This document shows, in pieces, positions 24,447-33,885 of a stretch of 64,000 nt of DNA. The DNA lies in the NCBI RefSeq assembly GCF_014764705.1, contig NZ_JACXXG010000011.1, positions 62,001 through 126,000 on the forward strand, in the 5' to 3' direction. The position numbers and the translations under genes are program-made. How positions within the stretch are numbered: the stretch's first letter is position 1; each line of letters starts with the position of its first letter. The notes beneath the pieces were generated by a model. It worked only from the letters and a program-made list of their open reading frames with translations. It was not told the DNA's origin and ran no database searches. The stretch is from Stutzerimonas kunmingensis. Lineage in GTDB: Bacteria > Pseudomonadota > Gammaproteobacteria > Pseudomonadales > Pseudomonadaceae.

Positions 24447-26861
24447 ATGGCAAAGCCTCTCCCCTGCTACCACTGCGGCCTGCCGGTGCCAGCCGGCAGT
24501 CCGTTCCAGGCCCGCGTGCTGGGTGAGACGCGGGCCTTGTGCTGCCCAGGCTGCAAGGCCGTCGCTGAAGCCATCGTCAAGGGTGGGCTGGAGAGCTACT
24601 ACCAGCACCGCAGCGACACCGCCATCAACCCGCAGACTCTCCCTCAGGAACTGAGCGAAGAGATGGCGCTATACGACCGCGAGGACGTCCAACAGCCGTT
24701 CGTACAGCACCAGGGCGATCTGGCAAGCACTTCGCTGATGATCGAAGGGATCAGCTGCGCCGCCTGCGGCTGGCTGATCGAACGCCACTTGCGCAACCTG
24801 CACGGCGTGGCCGAGGCCAGCCTCAACCTGTCCAATCATCGCCTGAACGTACGCTGGAGCGACGCACAGCTGCCGCTCAGCGAGCTGCTCGGCGAGCTGC
24901 GACGGATCGGCTACGCAGCACACCCCTACCAGGCCGACCAGGCTGCCGAGCGCCTGGCCAGCGAGAACCGCCGTTCGCTGCGCCAGCTGGGCGTAGCCGG
25001 GCTGCTGTGGATGCAGGTAATGATGGCCACCATGGCCACCTGGCCCGAGTTCAACCTGGACCTGTCGGAGAGCTTCTTCGTCACCCTTCGCTGGACCGCC
25101 CTGCTGCTCACCACGCCGATCGTCTTCTACTGCTGCACCGACTTCTTCAAAGGAGCACTGCGCGATTTGCGCACCCGCCACCTGACCATGGACGTGTCGG
25201 TGTCGCTGGCGATCGGCGGTGCGTACGTCGCCGGCATCTGGTCCACCATCACCGGCCAGGGTGAACTCTATTTCGACGCGGTGGGCATGTTTGCCCTTTT
25301 CCTGCTGGCCGGGCGCTACCTGGAGCGGCGCGCGCGCGAACGCACCGCAGCCGCCACCGCACAACTGGTCAATTTGCTGCCTGCGTCCTGCCTGAAACTC
25401 GACGCAGACGGTCACAGCAATCGCATCCTGCTCAGCGAGCTGCAGCTCGGCGACCGCGTACTGGTGCAACCCGGTGCGCTGATTCCGGCAGACGGCCTCA
25501 TCATCAGCGGTCAGTCCAGCGTCGATGAATCGGTACTGACCGGTGAGTACCTCCCCCTGCCCCGCGGCGTGGACGATGCAGTAACCGCTGGCACGCTGAA
25601 CGTCGAAGGCCCGCTGACCGTGGAAGTCCAGGCCTTGGGCGACGACACCCGTTTATCCGCCATTGTCCGCCTGCTGGAGCGTGCTCAGGCAGACAAACCG
25701 AAGCTTGCCGAGCTGGCCGACCGCGTCGCGCAGTGGTTCCTGCTGGTGGTGCTGCTGGTTGCAACCGTCGTCGGGGTGGTCTGGTGGCAGATCGATCCGC
25801 AACGCGCGTTCTGGATCGTTCTTGCATTGCTCGTCGCGACCTGCCCATGCGCGCTGTCGCTGGCGACACCCACAGCACTTACCACGGCCACCGGTACGCT
25901 GCACAAGCTCGGTCTGCTGCTGACCCGCGGGCATGTGCTCGAAGGCCTGAATCATATCGATACCGTGGTGTTCGACAAGACCGGTACCCTGACCGAGGGC
26001 CGCCTGACACTTAGCGCCGTGCACCCGCTCGGAGCTTTGAATGCCGATGCCTGCCTGGCGCTGGCCGCAGCCCTGGAGAACCGTTCCGAACACCCGATTG
26101 CCCGCGCCTTCGGACGTGCGCCGCTGGCGGCGGAATCGGTCGAAACGGTGCCGGGCCTGGGCCTGCAAGGCAACGTTGAAGGTCGCAACCTGCGGATCGG
26201 CCAGCCCAGTTTCGTCGCCGAAGGCTTCGCCCAACCGGCACCCGCTATTCCCGGCGACCAGGGGCAATGGCTGTTGTTGGGCGACGATCAAGGCCCGCTG
26301 GCCTGGCTGGTATTGGGCGATCGGCTTCGCGACGATGCCCCGGCACTCCTTGAGGCCTGCCGCGCCCGTGGCTGGCAGACGCTACTGCTATCCGGTGACA
26401 GCTCACCGATGGTCGGCCAGATTGCCAGGGAACTGGGCATCGCTGAGGCCGAAGGCGGCATGACCCCTGCTGCCAAGCTTTCCCGATTGCAGGCATTGCA
26501 GGCCGCCGGACATCGGGTGCTAATGCTCGGCGACGGCGTCAACGACGTCCCGGTGCTTGCCGCAGCGGATATCAGCGTCGCTATGGGCTCGGCGACCGAC
26601 CTGGCCAAGACCAGTGCTGATGCGGTGCTGCTATCCAACCGTCTAGGCAGCTTGGCGCAGGCATTCGACGTCGCACGCCGCAGCCGCCGCATCATCATCG
26701 AGAACCTGGCCTGGGCAAGCCTGTACAATGGCCTGATTCTGCCCTTCGCCGCCTTTGGCTGGGTCACCCCACTATGGGCCGCGCTGGGGATGTCGCTCAG
26801 CTCGCTGCTGGTGGTTTTGAACGCCTTGCGGCTGACACGTCAGCCGGCAAGTCACGGCTGA
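24447..26861 (+). CDS. ccoI: cbb3-associated copper-translocating P-type ATPase CcoI
   Basis: Copper exporter of 804 residues that supplies copper to cbb3 CuB. An N-terminal cysteine-rich segment (CYHCGLPV, then CCPGCKAV) precedes a heavy-metal-associated domain with ISCAACGWLIERHL near residue 105. The P-type core has TGEYLP, the ion-path ATCPCALSLATP, the phosphorylation site DKTGTLTEG and the hinge LGDGVNDVPVL. Length and layout are those of FixI/CcoI rather than the detoxifying CopA. It overlaps none of its neighbours. Confidence 0.95.
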   Translation: MAKPLPCYHCGLPVPAGSPFQARVLGETRALCCPGCKAVAEAIVKGGLESYYQHRSDTAINPQTLPQELSEEMALYDREDVQQPFVQHQGDLASTSLMIEGISCAACGWLIERHLRNLHGVAEASLNLSNHRLNVRWSDAQLPLSELLGELRRIGYAAHPYQADQAAERLASENRRSLRQLGVAGLLWMQVMMATMATWPEFNLDLSESFFVTLRWTALLLTTPIVFYCCTDFFKGALRDLRTRHLTMDVSVSLAIGGAYVAGIWSTITGQGELYFDAVGMFALFLLAGRYLERRARERTAAATAQLVNLLPASCLKLDADGHSNRILLSELQLGDRVLVQPGALIPADGLIISGQSSVDESVLTGEYLPLPRGVDDAVTAGTLNVEGPLTVEVQALGDDTRLSAIVRLLERAQADKPKLAELADRVAQWFLLVVLLVATVVGVVWWQIDPQRAFWIVLALLVATCPCALSLATPTALTTATGTLHKLGLLLTRGHVLEGLNHIDTVVFDKTGTLTEGRLTLSAVHPLGALNADACLALAAALENRSEHPIARAFGRAPLAAESVETVPGLGLQGNVEGRNLRIGQPSFVAEGFAQPAPAIPGDQGQWLLLGDDQGPLAWLVLGDRLRDDAPALLEACRARGWQTLLLSGDSSPMVGQIARELGIAEAEGGMTPAAKLSRLQALQAAGHRVLMLGDGVNDVPVLAAADISVAMGSATDLAKTSADAVLLSNRLGSLAQAFDVARRSRRIIIENLAWASLYNGLILPFAAFGWVTPLWAALGMSLSSLLVVLNALRLTRQPASHG

Positions 26862-26940
26862 ATCTGCTGCAACGCACGTCATTGGCGCAGCGGCGCACTT
26901 TACGCAGCTAAAGACTTCGCTTCGGATCCTGGAGGTCCTA

Positions 26941-27138
26941 ATGGCCGCTCTGTACATCCTCATCCCTGTTGCCGTGGTCCTGGTGGCCGTCGCAATCTGG
27001 GTGTTCTTCTGGGCGGTGGACAGCGGGCAGTTCGACGATCTCGACGGACCGGCGCACAGCATCCTGTTCGACGACGACGAGCCGCAGAAGCCTTCCGCAG
27101 CCGATGCAGTGGAATCCTCGGAAGATCAGCCGGAGTAA
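26941..27138 (+). CDS. ccoS: cbb3-type oxidase assembly protein CcoS
   Basis: 65-residue single-helix protein (LYILIPVAVVLVAVAIWVFF) followed by the characteristic WAVDSGQFDDLDGP and an acidic tail. CcoS is needed to place haem b and CuB in CcoN. GGAGG precedes the start. It closes the ccoGHIS series. Confidence 0.94.
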   Translation: MAALYILIPVAVVLVAVAIWVFFWAVDSGQFDDLDGPAHSILFDDDEPQKPSAADAVESSEDQPE

Positions 27139-27145
27139 CGCAAAG

Positions 27146-27862
27146 GTGACTGAACTGCTGCCCCTGCTGCTGTCTGCACTGGTCTTGGGACTACTAGGTG
27201 GCGGCCATTGCCTCGGCATGTGCGGCGGCCTGATGGGTGCACTGACCATGGCCATTCCACCGGATCAGCGCGGCAGGCGCCTGCGCCTCCTGGTCGCCTA
27301 CAACCTCGGACGCGTATCAAGCTATGCCGTTGCCGGATTCCTGATCGGCCTGGCGGGCTTGGCCGTTGCCAACAGTCCAGCGGCCATGGCGTTACGAGTC
27401 GTCGCCGCACTTCTGCTGATCATCATGGGCCTGTACCTCGCCGGCTGGTGGAGCGGGCTGACACGCATCGAGTCGCTAGGACGCGGACTCTGGCGTCATA
27501 TCCAGCCTATCGCTAGCAAATTCATGCCGGTAACGAGCATTCCACGCGCCCTGATACTGGGGGCGCTGTGGGGCTGGCTACCGTGCGGCCTGGTCTACAG
27601 CACCCTGTTGTGGTCAGCCAGCCAGGGCGATGCACTGGATAGCGCTTTGCTGATGCTGGCGTTCGGCATCGGCACCTGGCCGGTGTTGCTTGCCACCGGC
27701 CTTGCTGCCGAGCGATTGACAACGTTGCTGCGCAAGCGTGGCGTGCGCGTCGTCGGCGGGGTAATGGTGATTCTGTTCGGTATCTGGACGCTGCCAGGCC
27801 CTCATCAGCAGTGGCTGATGGGGCATGGCTCAGCGCCATCTCACGAGACACACGCGCACTAG
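27146..27862 (+). CDS. TauE/SafE-like membrane protein linked to cbb3 assembly
   Basis: 238-residue membrane protein with about six helices of the sulfite exporter TauE/SafE (DsbD-transmembrane-like) type. The first helix carries GGGHCLGMCGGLMGAL with a CxxxC pair, and a later helix has WGWLPCGLVYS with another cysteine, both typical of the group and suited to metal or thiol chemistry. The start is GTG at 27146, eight bases after the ccoS stop, with GGAG within the ccoS stop region. Its fixed place after ccoS suggests a role in copper or haem delivery for cbb3, which is inference. Confidence 0.85.
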   Translation: MTELLPLLLSALVLGLLGGGHCLGMCGGLMGALTMAIPPDQRGRRLRLLVAYNLGRVSSYAVAGFLIGLAGLAVANSPAAMALRVVAALLLIIMGLYLAGWWSGLTRIESLGRGLWRHIQPIASKFMPVTSIPRALILGALWGWLPCGLVYSTLLWSASQGDALDSALLMLAFGIGTWPVLLATGLAAERLTTLLRKRGVRVVGGVMVILFGIWTLPGPHQQWLMGHGSAPSHETHAH

Positions 27863-27880
27863 CGGAAGGCTTGCGAGCGC

Positions 27881-28708
27881 TCATGGCTCCTTGGGCAACT
27901 GGCGCTTGTGAGCAGTCTTGTCGTAGGTATCGATGATGATCCGGGCCGCCTCGTCCGGTACCGGCTTACCCTGCAGAAAATCATCGATGTTGCGGTAGCT
28001 GACACCATGAGCTGCCTCATCGGGCTTGCCAGGTGACAACTCTTCGAGATCCGCGGTTGGCACCTTGTGCACCAATTGATCGGGAGCGCCCAATGCCGCG
28101 GCTATCTGCCGAACCTGGTCCTTCACCAGACCCGCCAGTGGCGTCAGGTCGCACGCGCCATCACCGAACTTGGTGAAGAAGCCCATCACCGCCTCTGCCG
28201 CATGGTCGGTACCGATGACCAGGCCCTGGCGCGCGTTGGCGATCGTGTACTGAGCCACCATGCGCATCCGCGCCTTGGTATTGCCCAGCACGAAATCACG
28301 CTGCGCCGGGCTCAAAGGATCAAGCGCCTGCGTGGCGGCAGCCAGGCCCAGCACCGCGGTGCCGATGTTCACGGTGTGGCACTCGTCGGGCTTGATCGAA
28401 TCCACCGCCAGCTGCGCTTCATGCTCGTCATGCTGCACCTGATAAGGCAGGCGCACGGCGATGAAGCGATAGTCGTCGCCTTCCCCTGCTTCGCGCATGC
28501 CGGCGACCGCCCGCTGGGCCAGCAGACCCGCCGTGGTCGAATCGACGCCACCACTGATCCCGAGCACCAAGGTCTTCAGGCCCGACTCGCGCAAGCAGGT
28601 CTGGATGAAGCTCACCCGACGATCAATCTCGGCCTGTACCGACTCCGGCCCGGTAAATGGTGCGCAGACGTTGAGCGCGGTTGCGATTTCCTGCTGGCGG
28701 CTGTGCAT
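27881..28708 (-). CDS. nadE: ammonia-dependent NAD(+) synthetase
   Basis: 275-residue enzyme making NAD from deamido-NAD, ATP and ammonia. It has the PP-loop [13 protein letters not shown] near residue 50, [22 protein letters not shown], and [17 protein letters not shown], all typical of the glutaminase-free form. The start at 28708 has GAGGAG upstream. It is convergent with the TauE/SafE gene and divergent from hemN. Confidence 0.96.
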   Translation of the reverse strand: MHSRQQEIATALNVCAPFTGPESVQAEIDRRVSFIQTCLRESGLKTLVLGISGGVDSTTAGLLAQRAVAGMREAGEGDDYRFIAVRLPYQVQHDEHEAQLAVDSIKPDECHTVNIGTAVLGLAAATQALDPLSPAQRDFVLGNTKARMRMVAQYTIANARQGLVIGTDHAAEAVMGFFTKFGDGACDLTPLAGLVKDQVRQIAAALGAPDQLVHKVPTADLEELSPGKPDEAAHGVSYRNIDDFLQGKPVPDEAARIIIDTYDKTAHKRQLPKEP

Positions 28709-28841
28709 GAATCTCTCCTCTGGCGATATGAAGGCGCTGCTGAAGCATAAGACGCTGACGTGATCATCTGACCGCCAATCAGCGCGATCCCTTCCGGATG
28801 TCGGCGCCGATCTGGCCCAGCGCGCTAGGGTCGGATCAAGT

Positions 28842-28855
28842 TTGATACAGGTCAA
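28842..28855 (+). promoter_or_regulatory. Anr/FNR box of the hemN promoter
   Basis: TTGAT-ACAG-GTCAA matches the Anr/FNR palindrome. A TAGAAT -10 element is at 28878-28883, which places the box centre at about -41.5 from a start near 28890, the classic class II activator position. Confidence 0.85.
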
Positions 28856-28915
28856 GTCCGCCGCAATGCCCTGCCCCTAGAATCCAGCGACCGCCGTCAT
28901 GACCGGGAACGCCAC

Positions 28916-30292
28916 ATGCTCGACTCCATTCGCTGGGATTCCGACCTGATCCGTCGCTACGATCAGACCGGCCCGCGCTATACGTCGTACCCGACCGCGG
29001 CCCAGTTCAATGAAAAGGTCGGCTCGTTCGACCTGCTGCACGCATTGCGCGGCAGCCGCCAGGCGTCACGCCCGCTGTCGCTGTACGTTCATCTGCCATT
29101 TTGCGCCAACGCGTGCTACTACTGCGGCCGCAACAAAGTGGTGACCAACGACCGGACACGCGCACAGCCCTATCTGGAACGCCTCGAGAAAGAAATCGAG
29201 CTGATCACTTGCCACCTGGGCAAGGACCAGGTGGTCGAGCAGCTGCACTTTGGCGGCGGCACACCTACCTTTCTCAGCCATGATCAACTGCGTCGGCTGA
29301 TGGGCCATCTGCGCCAGCACTTCAACCTGCAGGACGATGATCATGGCGACTTCAGTATCGAGATCGACCCCCGGGGAGCGGATTGGCCAACCATCGGCCT
29401 GCTCCGCGAACTAGGTTTCAACCGCATCAGCATCGGCGTGCAGGATCTGGACCCGGAGGTTCAGCGCGCCATCAATCGCATGCAGACCCTGGAGCAAACA
29501 CGCACCATCATCGAGGCGGCCCGCACGCTGCAGTACCGCTCGCTGAGCATCGATCTGATATACGGCTTGCCGCTGCAGACGCCAGCACGCTTCGCCAGAA
29601 CCGTTGAGGCGATCATTGACCTGCAGCCGGACCGGCTCTCGCTGTTCAACTATGCTCATCTGCCTGAGCAATACGCGCCGCAGCGCCGTATCAACGCCAA
29701 CGACCTGCCGGCCCCCGCCGAAAAGCTGGCCATGCTGGAGCAGAGCATTCATTTGCTCACCGACGCGGGATACCGCTACATAGGCGTGGACCACTTCGCC
29801 CTGCCGGACGATGAACTGGCCATGGCGCAAGAAGATGGCAGCCTGCAGCGCAACTTCCAGGGCTACACCACCCATGGCCATTGTGATCTGGTGGGCCTCG
29901 GCGTTTCGGCCATCAGCCAGATCGGTGATCTCTACTGCCAGAACACCAGCGCCATCGAACAATATCAATACCAACTGGATCAGCATCAGCTAGCCACCGC
30001 CAGAGGCTTACGCTGCAAACAGGACGACCATATCCGCCGCACCGTCATCCAGTCTCTGATATGCGATTTCGAGCTGAGCTTCACGAAAATCGAGAGCGAG
30101 CATGACATCGAGTTCAGACAGTACTTCACCGAAGCCTGGCCGATGCTCGAGCAGATGGCCGCTGATGGGATGATCGAGATCACCGAGAGCCATCTGCTGA
30201 TTCAGCCTGCTGGCCGGCTACTGGTTCGCTCGATATGCATGCTCTTCGACCACTATCTCCCCGAGCAGGTCAGCCAGGCCAGCCGCGCCTGA
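28916..30292 (+). CDS. hemN: oxygen-independent coproporphyrinogen III dehydrogenase
   Basis: Radical-SAM enzyme of 458 residues that makes protoporphyrinogen precursors for haem without oxygen. The cluster motif HLPFCANACYYCGRN (CxxxCxxC) is near residue 62; FGGGTPTFL and the conserved GVQDLDPEVQRAINR follow. Length and sequence are those of true HemN rather than HemW. It is preceded by an ideal Anr box and followed by the anr gene, which fits induction under low oxygen to supply haem for the cbb3 oxidases. Confidence 0.96.
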   Translation: MLDSIRWDSDLIRRYDQTGPRYTSYPTAAQFNEKVGSFDLLHALRGSRQASRPLSLYVHLPFCANACYYCGRNKVVTNDRTRAQPYLERLEKEIELITCHLGKDQVVEQLHFGGGTPTFLSHDQLRRLMGHLRQHFNLQDDDHGDFSIEIDPRGADWPTIGLLRELGFNRISIGVQDLDPEVQRAINRMQTLEQTRTIIEAARTLQYRSLSIDLIYGLPLQTPARFARTVEAIIDLQPDRLSLFNYAHLPEQYAPQRRINANDLPAPAEKLAMLEQSIHLLTDAGYRYIGVDHFALPDDELAMAQEDGSLQRNFQGYTTHGHCDLVGLGVSAISQIGDLYCQNTSAIEQYQYQLDQHQLATARGLRCKQDDHIRRTVIQSLICDFELSFTKIESEHDIEFRQYFTEAWPMLEQMAADGMIEITESHLLIQPAGRLLVRSICMLFDHYLPEQVSQASRA

Positions 30293-30409
30293 TCTAGAGC
30301 GCCTCAGACTATCGTCCAAATCATTGCCTGCGACCCTTGAGCCGATTGGCCATCGCCGACGTCCTGAGTTAACCTTGCGCGCTATAACTAGGTTTCCAGG
30401 AAGCCCTCT

Positions 30410-31144
30410 ATGTCCGAATCGATCAAGGTCCGTGCGCAGCGGCAAGCTCATTGCAAGGATTGCAGCCTGTCCGGGCTGTGCCTGCCCCTGTCGCTGAACA
30501 TGCAGGACATGGACGCTTTGGACGACATCGTCAAACGCGGCCGCCCCCTGAAGAAAGGCGAAACCCTGTTCCGCCAGGGCGACGTGTTCAGTTCCGTATT
30601 CGCCGTACGCTCCGGCGCGTTGCGGACGTTCAGCGTTACCGATGGCGGCGAGGAGCAGATCACCGGCTTCCACCTGCCCAGCGAGCTGGTCGGTCTTTCC
30701 GGCATGGATACCGAAAGCTATCCAGTCACCGCGCAGGCATTGGAAACCACCTCGGTTTGCGAAATTCCCTTTGAACGACTCGACGAACTGAGCGTCCTGC
30801 TGCCGCAGCTGCGTCGCCAGCTCATGCGCATCATGAGCCGCGAAATCCGCGATGATCAGCAGATGATGTTGTTGCTGTCGAAAAAGACCGCAGATGAGCG
30901 CATCGCGACCTTTCTCATTAACCTTTCTGCACGCTTCAGCGCACGCGGCTTCTCGGCCAATCAGTTCCGCCTGCCGATGTCGCGCAACGAGATCGGCAAT
31001 TACCTGGGCCTGGCGGTCGAGACCGTTTCCCGTGTATTCACCCGTTTTCAGCAGAGTGGCTTACTCGAGGCCGAGGGCAAGGAAGTACGCATTCTGGATT
31101 CCATCGGACTGTGCGCCCTAGCCGGCGGCGCAATGGATGTCTGA
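30410..31144 (+). CDS. anr: oxygen-sensing regulator Anr (FNR/CRP family)
   Basis: 244-residue transcription factor. The N-terminal cysteines in [14 protein letters not shown] plus one near residue 115 (TSVCEIPF) would bind the oxygen-labile [4Fe-4S] cluster. A cyclic-nucleotide-like beta-barrel and a C-terminal helix-turn-helix follow, with the recognition segment [21 protein letters not shown] containing the E-SR residues that read TTGAT. It would act on the two Anr boxes in this window. AGGAAG precedes the ATG. No clear Anr box is seen before its own gene. Confidence 0.96.
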   Translation: MSESIKVRAQRQAHCKDCSLSGLCLPLSLNMQDMDALDDIVKRGRPLKKGETLFRQGDVFSSVFAVRSGALRTFSVTDGGEEQITGFHLPSELVGLSGMDTESYPVTAQALETTSVCEIPFERLDELSVLLPQLRRQLMRIMSREIRDDQQMMLLLSKKTADERIATFLINLSARFSARGFSANQFRLPMSRNEIGNYLGLAVETVSRVFTRFQQSGLLEAEGKEVRILDSIGLCALAGGAMDV

Positions 31145-31170
31145 GTCAGCGCGTTTGGAGTAGCAGCCCG

Positions 31171-31719
31171 ATGATCTTCGACGAGTTCAGCATCAAGACC
31201 CTGATTCGCCCGGTGCAGGACTTTCCCCGCCCGGGTGTGGTGTTTCGCGACATCACCCCGCTATTCCAGTCGCCAAAGGCGCTACGCATGGTGGCTGACA
31301 GCTTCATTCAGCGCTATGTGGAGGCCGACTTCACACATATCGGCGCGCTTGATGCACGAGGGTTCCTGGTCGGCTCGATTCTCGCCTATGAGCTGAACAA
31401 ACCTCTGGTGCTGTTTCGCAAGCAGGGCAAGCTGCCGGCCGACGTGCTGTCGCAGGCCTACAGCACCGAATATGGCGAAGCGCATCTGGAGATTCACGCC
31501 GACAGCCTTTGCGAGGGCGATTCGGTGCTGTTGTTCGATGACCTGATTGCGACCGGTGGCACGCTGCTAGCCGCCGCACAGCTTGTGCGACGCATGCGCG
31601 CGAGCATTCATGAGGCGGCTGCCATCATCGATTTGCCCGAACTGGGCGGATCGCAGAAACTTCAGGACATTGGCATTCCCACGTTCACTCTGACCGCCTT
31701 CGCCCTAAGCGACCGCTGA
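31171..31719 (+). CDS. apt: adenine phosphoribosyltransferase
   Basis: Purine salvage enzyme of 182 residues converting adenine and PRPP to AMP. It has the N-terminal [22 protein letters not shown] and the PRPP-binding loop [16 protein letters not shown] near residue 125. The start ATG at 31171 follows the anr stop by 26 bases. The anr-apt neighbourhood is standard in Pseudomonas. Confidence 0.96.
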   Translation: MIFDEFSIKTLIRPVQDFPRPGVVFRDITPLFQSPKALRMVADSFIQRYVEADFTHIGALDARGFLVGSILAYELNKPLVLFRKQGKLPADVLSQAYSTEYGEAHLEIHADSLCEGDSVLLFDDLIATGGTLLAAAQLVRRMRASIHEAAAIIDLPELGGSQKLQDIGIPTFTLTAFALSDR

Positions 31720-31760
31720 CGGCGAATTCTCCGCGCCGCTGCTAGGTAAAGGATCTGCCC

Positions 31761-32369
31761 GTGTTAATGACGTTAAGGCGCAGCCTGCTTATCCTAGTTC
31801 TGGCCTGTACTCCTCCCGGGTTCGCACTTGATCGCGATGCACTGCTGGACCAGGCGAATATCCTGCTGCTGCCGCGTGAACGACCCATTCCTCAGTTCGA
31901 GCTGATCGACCAGGACGGCCAGCCTTTCAGTACTTCGTCGCTGCAGGGGCGCTGGCACATCCTGTTCTTCGGCTTTACCGCCTGCCCCGACATCTGCCCG
32001 ACCACGCTGAGCGACATGCGTCGGCTGCTCAGCCAGCTACCGCCCGAGACTCGAGAGCAGTTGCAGGTGGTATTGGTCAGCGCCGATCCCGCGCGCGATA
32101 CGCCGGAACAACTCAAGGCCTACCTGAGCTACTACCGCGCCGGCTTCAGCGGCTTGACCGGCGACATGGAGCAACTGCTAGGGCTATCCAAGGCACTGGG
32201 TCTCCCTTTCGTTCCGGCGCGCGAAACAGAAGGCGACTACATTGTCAGTCATAGCGGAAATCTGGCTTTGGTCGCACCGGATGGCAGCCTGCGCGGGCAT
32301 ATTCGTGCGCCGCTGAAACTGGAGGGCTTGCAGCGGATGCTGCCGCAGATGCTCGAGAACGAACGCTGA
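31761..32369 (+). CDS. Sco1/SenC/PrrC family copper chaperone
   Basis: 202-residue exported thioredoxin-fold protein. After a signal peptide or anchor (residues 3-23) comes the copper/redox motif FTACPDICPTTL (CxxxC) near residue 77 and the distant histidine in IVSHSGNLALV. Sco proteins deliver copper to CuA of aa3 oxidases and sometimes to cbb3. The start is GTG at 31761, seven bases after AAGGA; an ATG two codons later is possible. The caa3 locus with its CuA subunit is 23 kb away, so partnership is inferred. Confidence 0.88.
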   Translation: MLMTLRRSLLILVLACTPPGFALDRDALLDQANILLLPRERPIPQFELIDQDGQPFSTSSLQGRWHILFFGFTACPDICPTTLSDMRRLLSQLPPETREQLQVVLVSADPARDTPEQLKAYLSYYRAGFSGLTGDMEQLLGLSKALGLPFVPARETEGDYIVSHSGNLALVAPDGSLRGHIRAPLKLEGLQRMLPQMLENER

Positions 32370-32397
32370 AACTGGCCGTCGAAGCCGAACTACCGAA

Positions 32398-33102
32398 TCA
32401 GTGGCAGTCCAGGGTATCGGCCAGCACGTATGCCTGAAATGCCACCTCATCGACCCATTGCTGGGTCAGCCCCGCCAATCGGCCTTCTGCCGACCATTGC
32501 GCCAAGAGTGCGTTGATCTGCTGCTGCAGGTTAGCGTCATCGGCGACCGTCAGGCTTAGCTGCCGCCCGGCATCGAAAAGCGACGGTAACAGGTGCTTGT
32601 AGCGCCGCCACTCGGGCAAGGTGGCGATCTCCGTCAGCAGCACATCATCTTCGACAACCGCAGCGCACTCACCAAGCTTGAGTCCGATCAGCGCATGCGC
32701 CGCGCTCGGATATTCCCGAGGCACCGCCGCGAAGCGCTCGCTCAGCAACGCTCCATATGGACTCGCGTGATTGACGCAAACCGTCTGCCCCTGAAGATCG
32801 GACCAGGCAAGCAACTCACCTTCCGTCGCGCTTAGCGCGGCAGGCACAGCATGATAGTAAGTGGCCGGACCAACCCGATCGCCTGCGACCAGGCGCACTT
32901 CAGCGTCATCTGCGCTGACCACGGAAAACCCGGAACGCCCAAGCGCTTCGGCCAATTGCTCGATCAGCGCCGACTCGAAACTCTCCGTTTCGCTGCTGGA
33001 CAGCACCCGGCGTTCGGGCAGTTGCACCCGCAACGACTCGGCCATCGACGCGACCGGCATCAACAGGATGAGCCATATGGCAATGCGCGAGAGAACAGAC
33101 AT
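32398..33102 (-). CDS. periplasmic solute-binding protein, SBP_bac_3-like
   Basis: 234-residue exported protein with a signal peptide ending near ASMAES. The body resembles the two-lobed amino-acid-type (family 3) or phosphonate-type binding proteins: LVAGDRVGPATYY, SDLQGQTVCVNHASPYG, and LKLGECAAVVEDDVLLTEI. It is the last gene of an ABC importer operon that also encodes a different, NMT1-type receptor. The ligand is unknown. It could serve as an alternative receptor for the same permease or be an unrelated sensor. Confidence 0.7.
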   Translation of the reverse strand: MSVLSRIAIWLILLMPVASMAESLRVQLPERRVLSSSETESFESALIEQLAEALGRSGFSVVSADDAEVRLVAGDRVGPATYYHAVPAALSATEGELLAWSDLQGQTVCVNHASPYGALLSERFAAVPREYPSAAHALIGLKLGECAAVVEDDVLLTEIATLPEWRRYKHLLPSLFDAGRQLSLTVADDANLQQQINALLAQWSAEGRLAGLTQQWVDEVAFQAYVLADTLDCH

Positions 33103-33111
33103 GCAATGGCC

Positions 33112-33885
33112 TCAGACATACTGATAGCGAAGCATCCGCTGCTTGAACTTCTCCAGTACAACCTGATCGATCAGCGTGGCGAGAATGGCGATGACCAGAA
33201 TGTTCATCATCACGCCAACCATGTCAGCAATCTCGCCCGAGTACGCGAGCGAACGCCCGAGCCCCTGGCCGAAACCAATCAGCATCTCGGCGGAGATCAG
33301 TGCACGCCAGGCGTTACCGAAGGCCAGCTGCGCGCCGGTGATCAGCTCTGGCATCACGGCGGGCAGATAAACGCGGCGCAGCAGCTGCCAGCGCGAGGCA
33401 CCCATGACCCGCGCCGCAGCGACGTGCACCGGCTGCACGCTCTCGGTGGCATTCATCACCGACAGCGCCATCGGGAAGAAAGCGGCCAGGGCGACCACCA
33501 CAATGATCGGCAGATTGCCGAAACCCATAACGATCAGAAACAGCGGCACCCAGGCGATCGACGGAATCGACTGCAGAATGACGATGGCCGAGCGCAGGAT
33601 CTCGCGGAAGAAGAACAGCACCCCACCCACCAGGCCAAAACCGATCCCGAACAGCAGCGCAAAACTGTAGCCGCTGCCGAGGCGACTCATACTGCCGTAA
33701 AGCCCTTCGCGGAACTCCGGCTCCTGGATAGTGCTGAACAGACGCTCGAATACGGTCGGGATACCCGGCATCAGAAAGGCCGGCAAACTCCATGCTGCGG
33801 CCTGCCAGATCAGAAGAATGAAAAGGATGGCCAGAACGACCGCAAGGTACTTCTTTGGGCCAGTAAGACGGCGAGCCTGACTCAT
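33112..33885 (-). CDS. ABC transporter permease, nitrate/sulfonate/taurine type
   Basis: 257-residue inner-membrane permease of the SsuC/TauC family with about six helices. The EAA loop is AAARVMGASRWQLLRRVYLPAVMPELITG near residue 165. The start overlaps the ATPase stop by four bases (ATGA). Together with the ATPase and receptor it makes a complete importer. The substrate cannot be read from the sequence. Confidence 0.9.
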   Translation of the reverse strand: MSQARRLTGPKKYLAVVLAILFILLIWQAAAWSLPAFLMPGIPTVFERLFSTIQEPEFREGLYGSMSRLGSGYSFALLFGIGFGLVGGVLFFFREILRSAIVILQSIPSIAWVPLFLIVMGFGNLPIIVVVALAAFFPMALSVMNATESVQPVHVAAARVMGASRWQLLRRVYLPAVMPELITGAQLAFGNAWRALISAEMLIGFGQGLGRSLAYSGEIADMVGVMMNILVIAILATLIDQVVLEKFKQRMLRYQYV

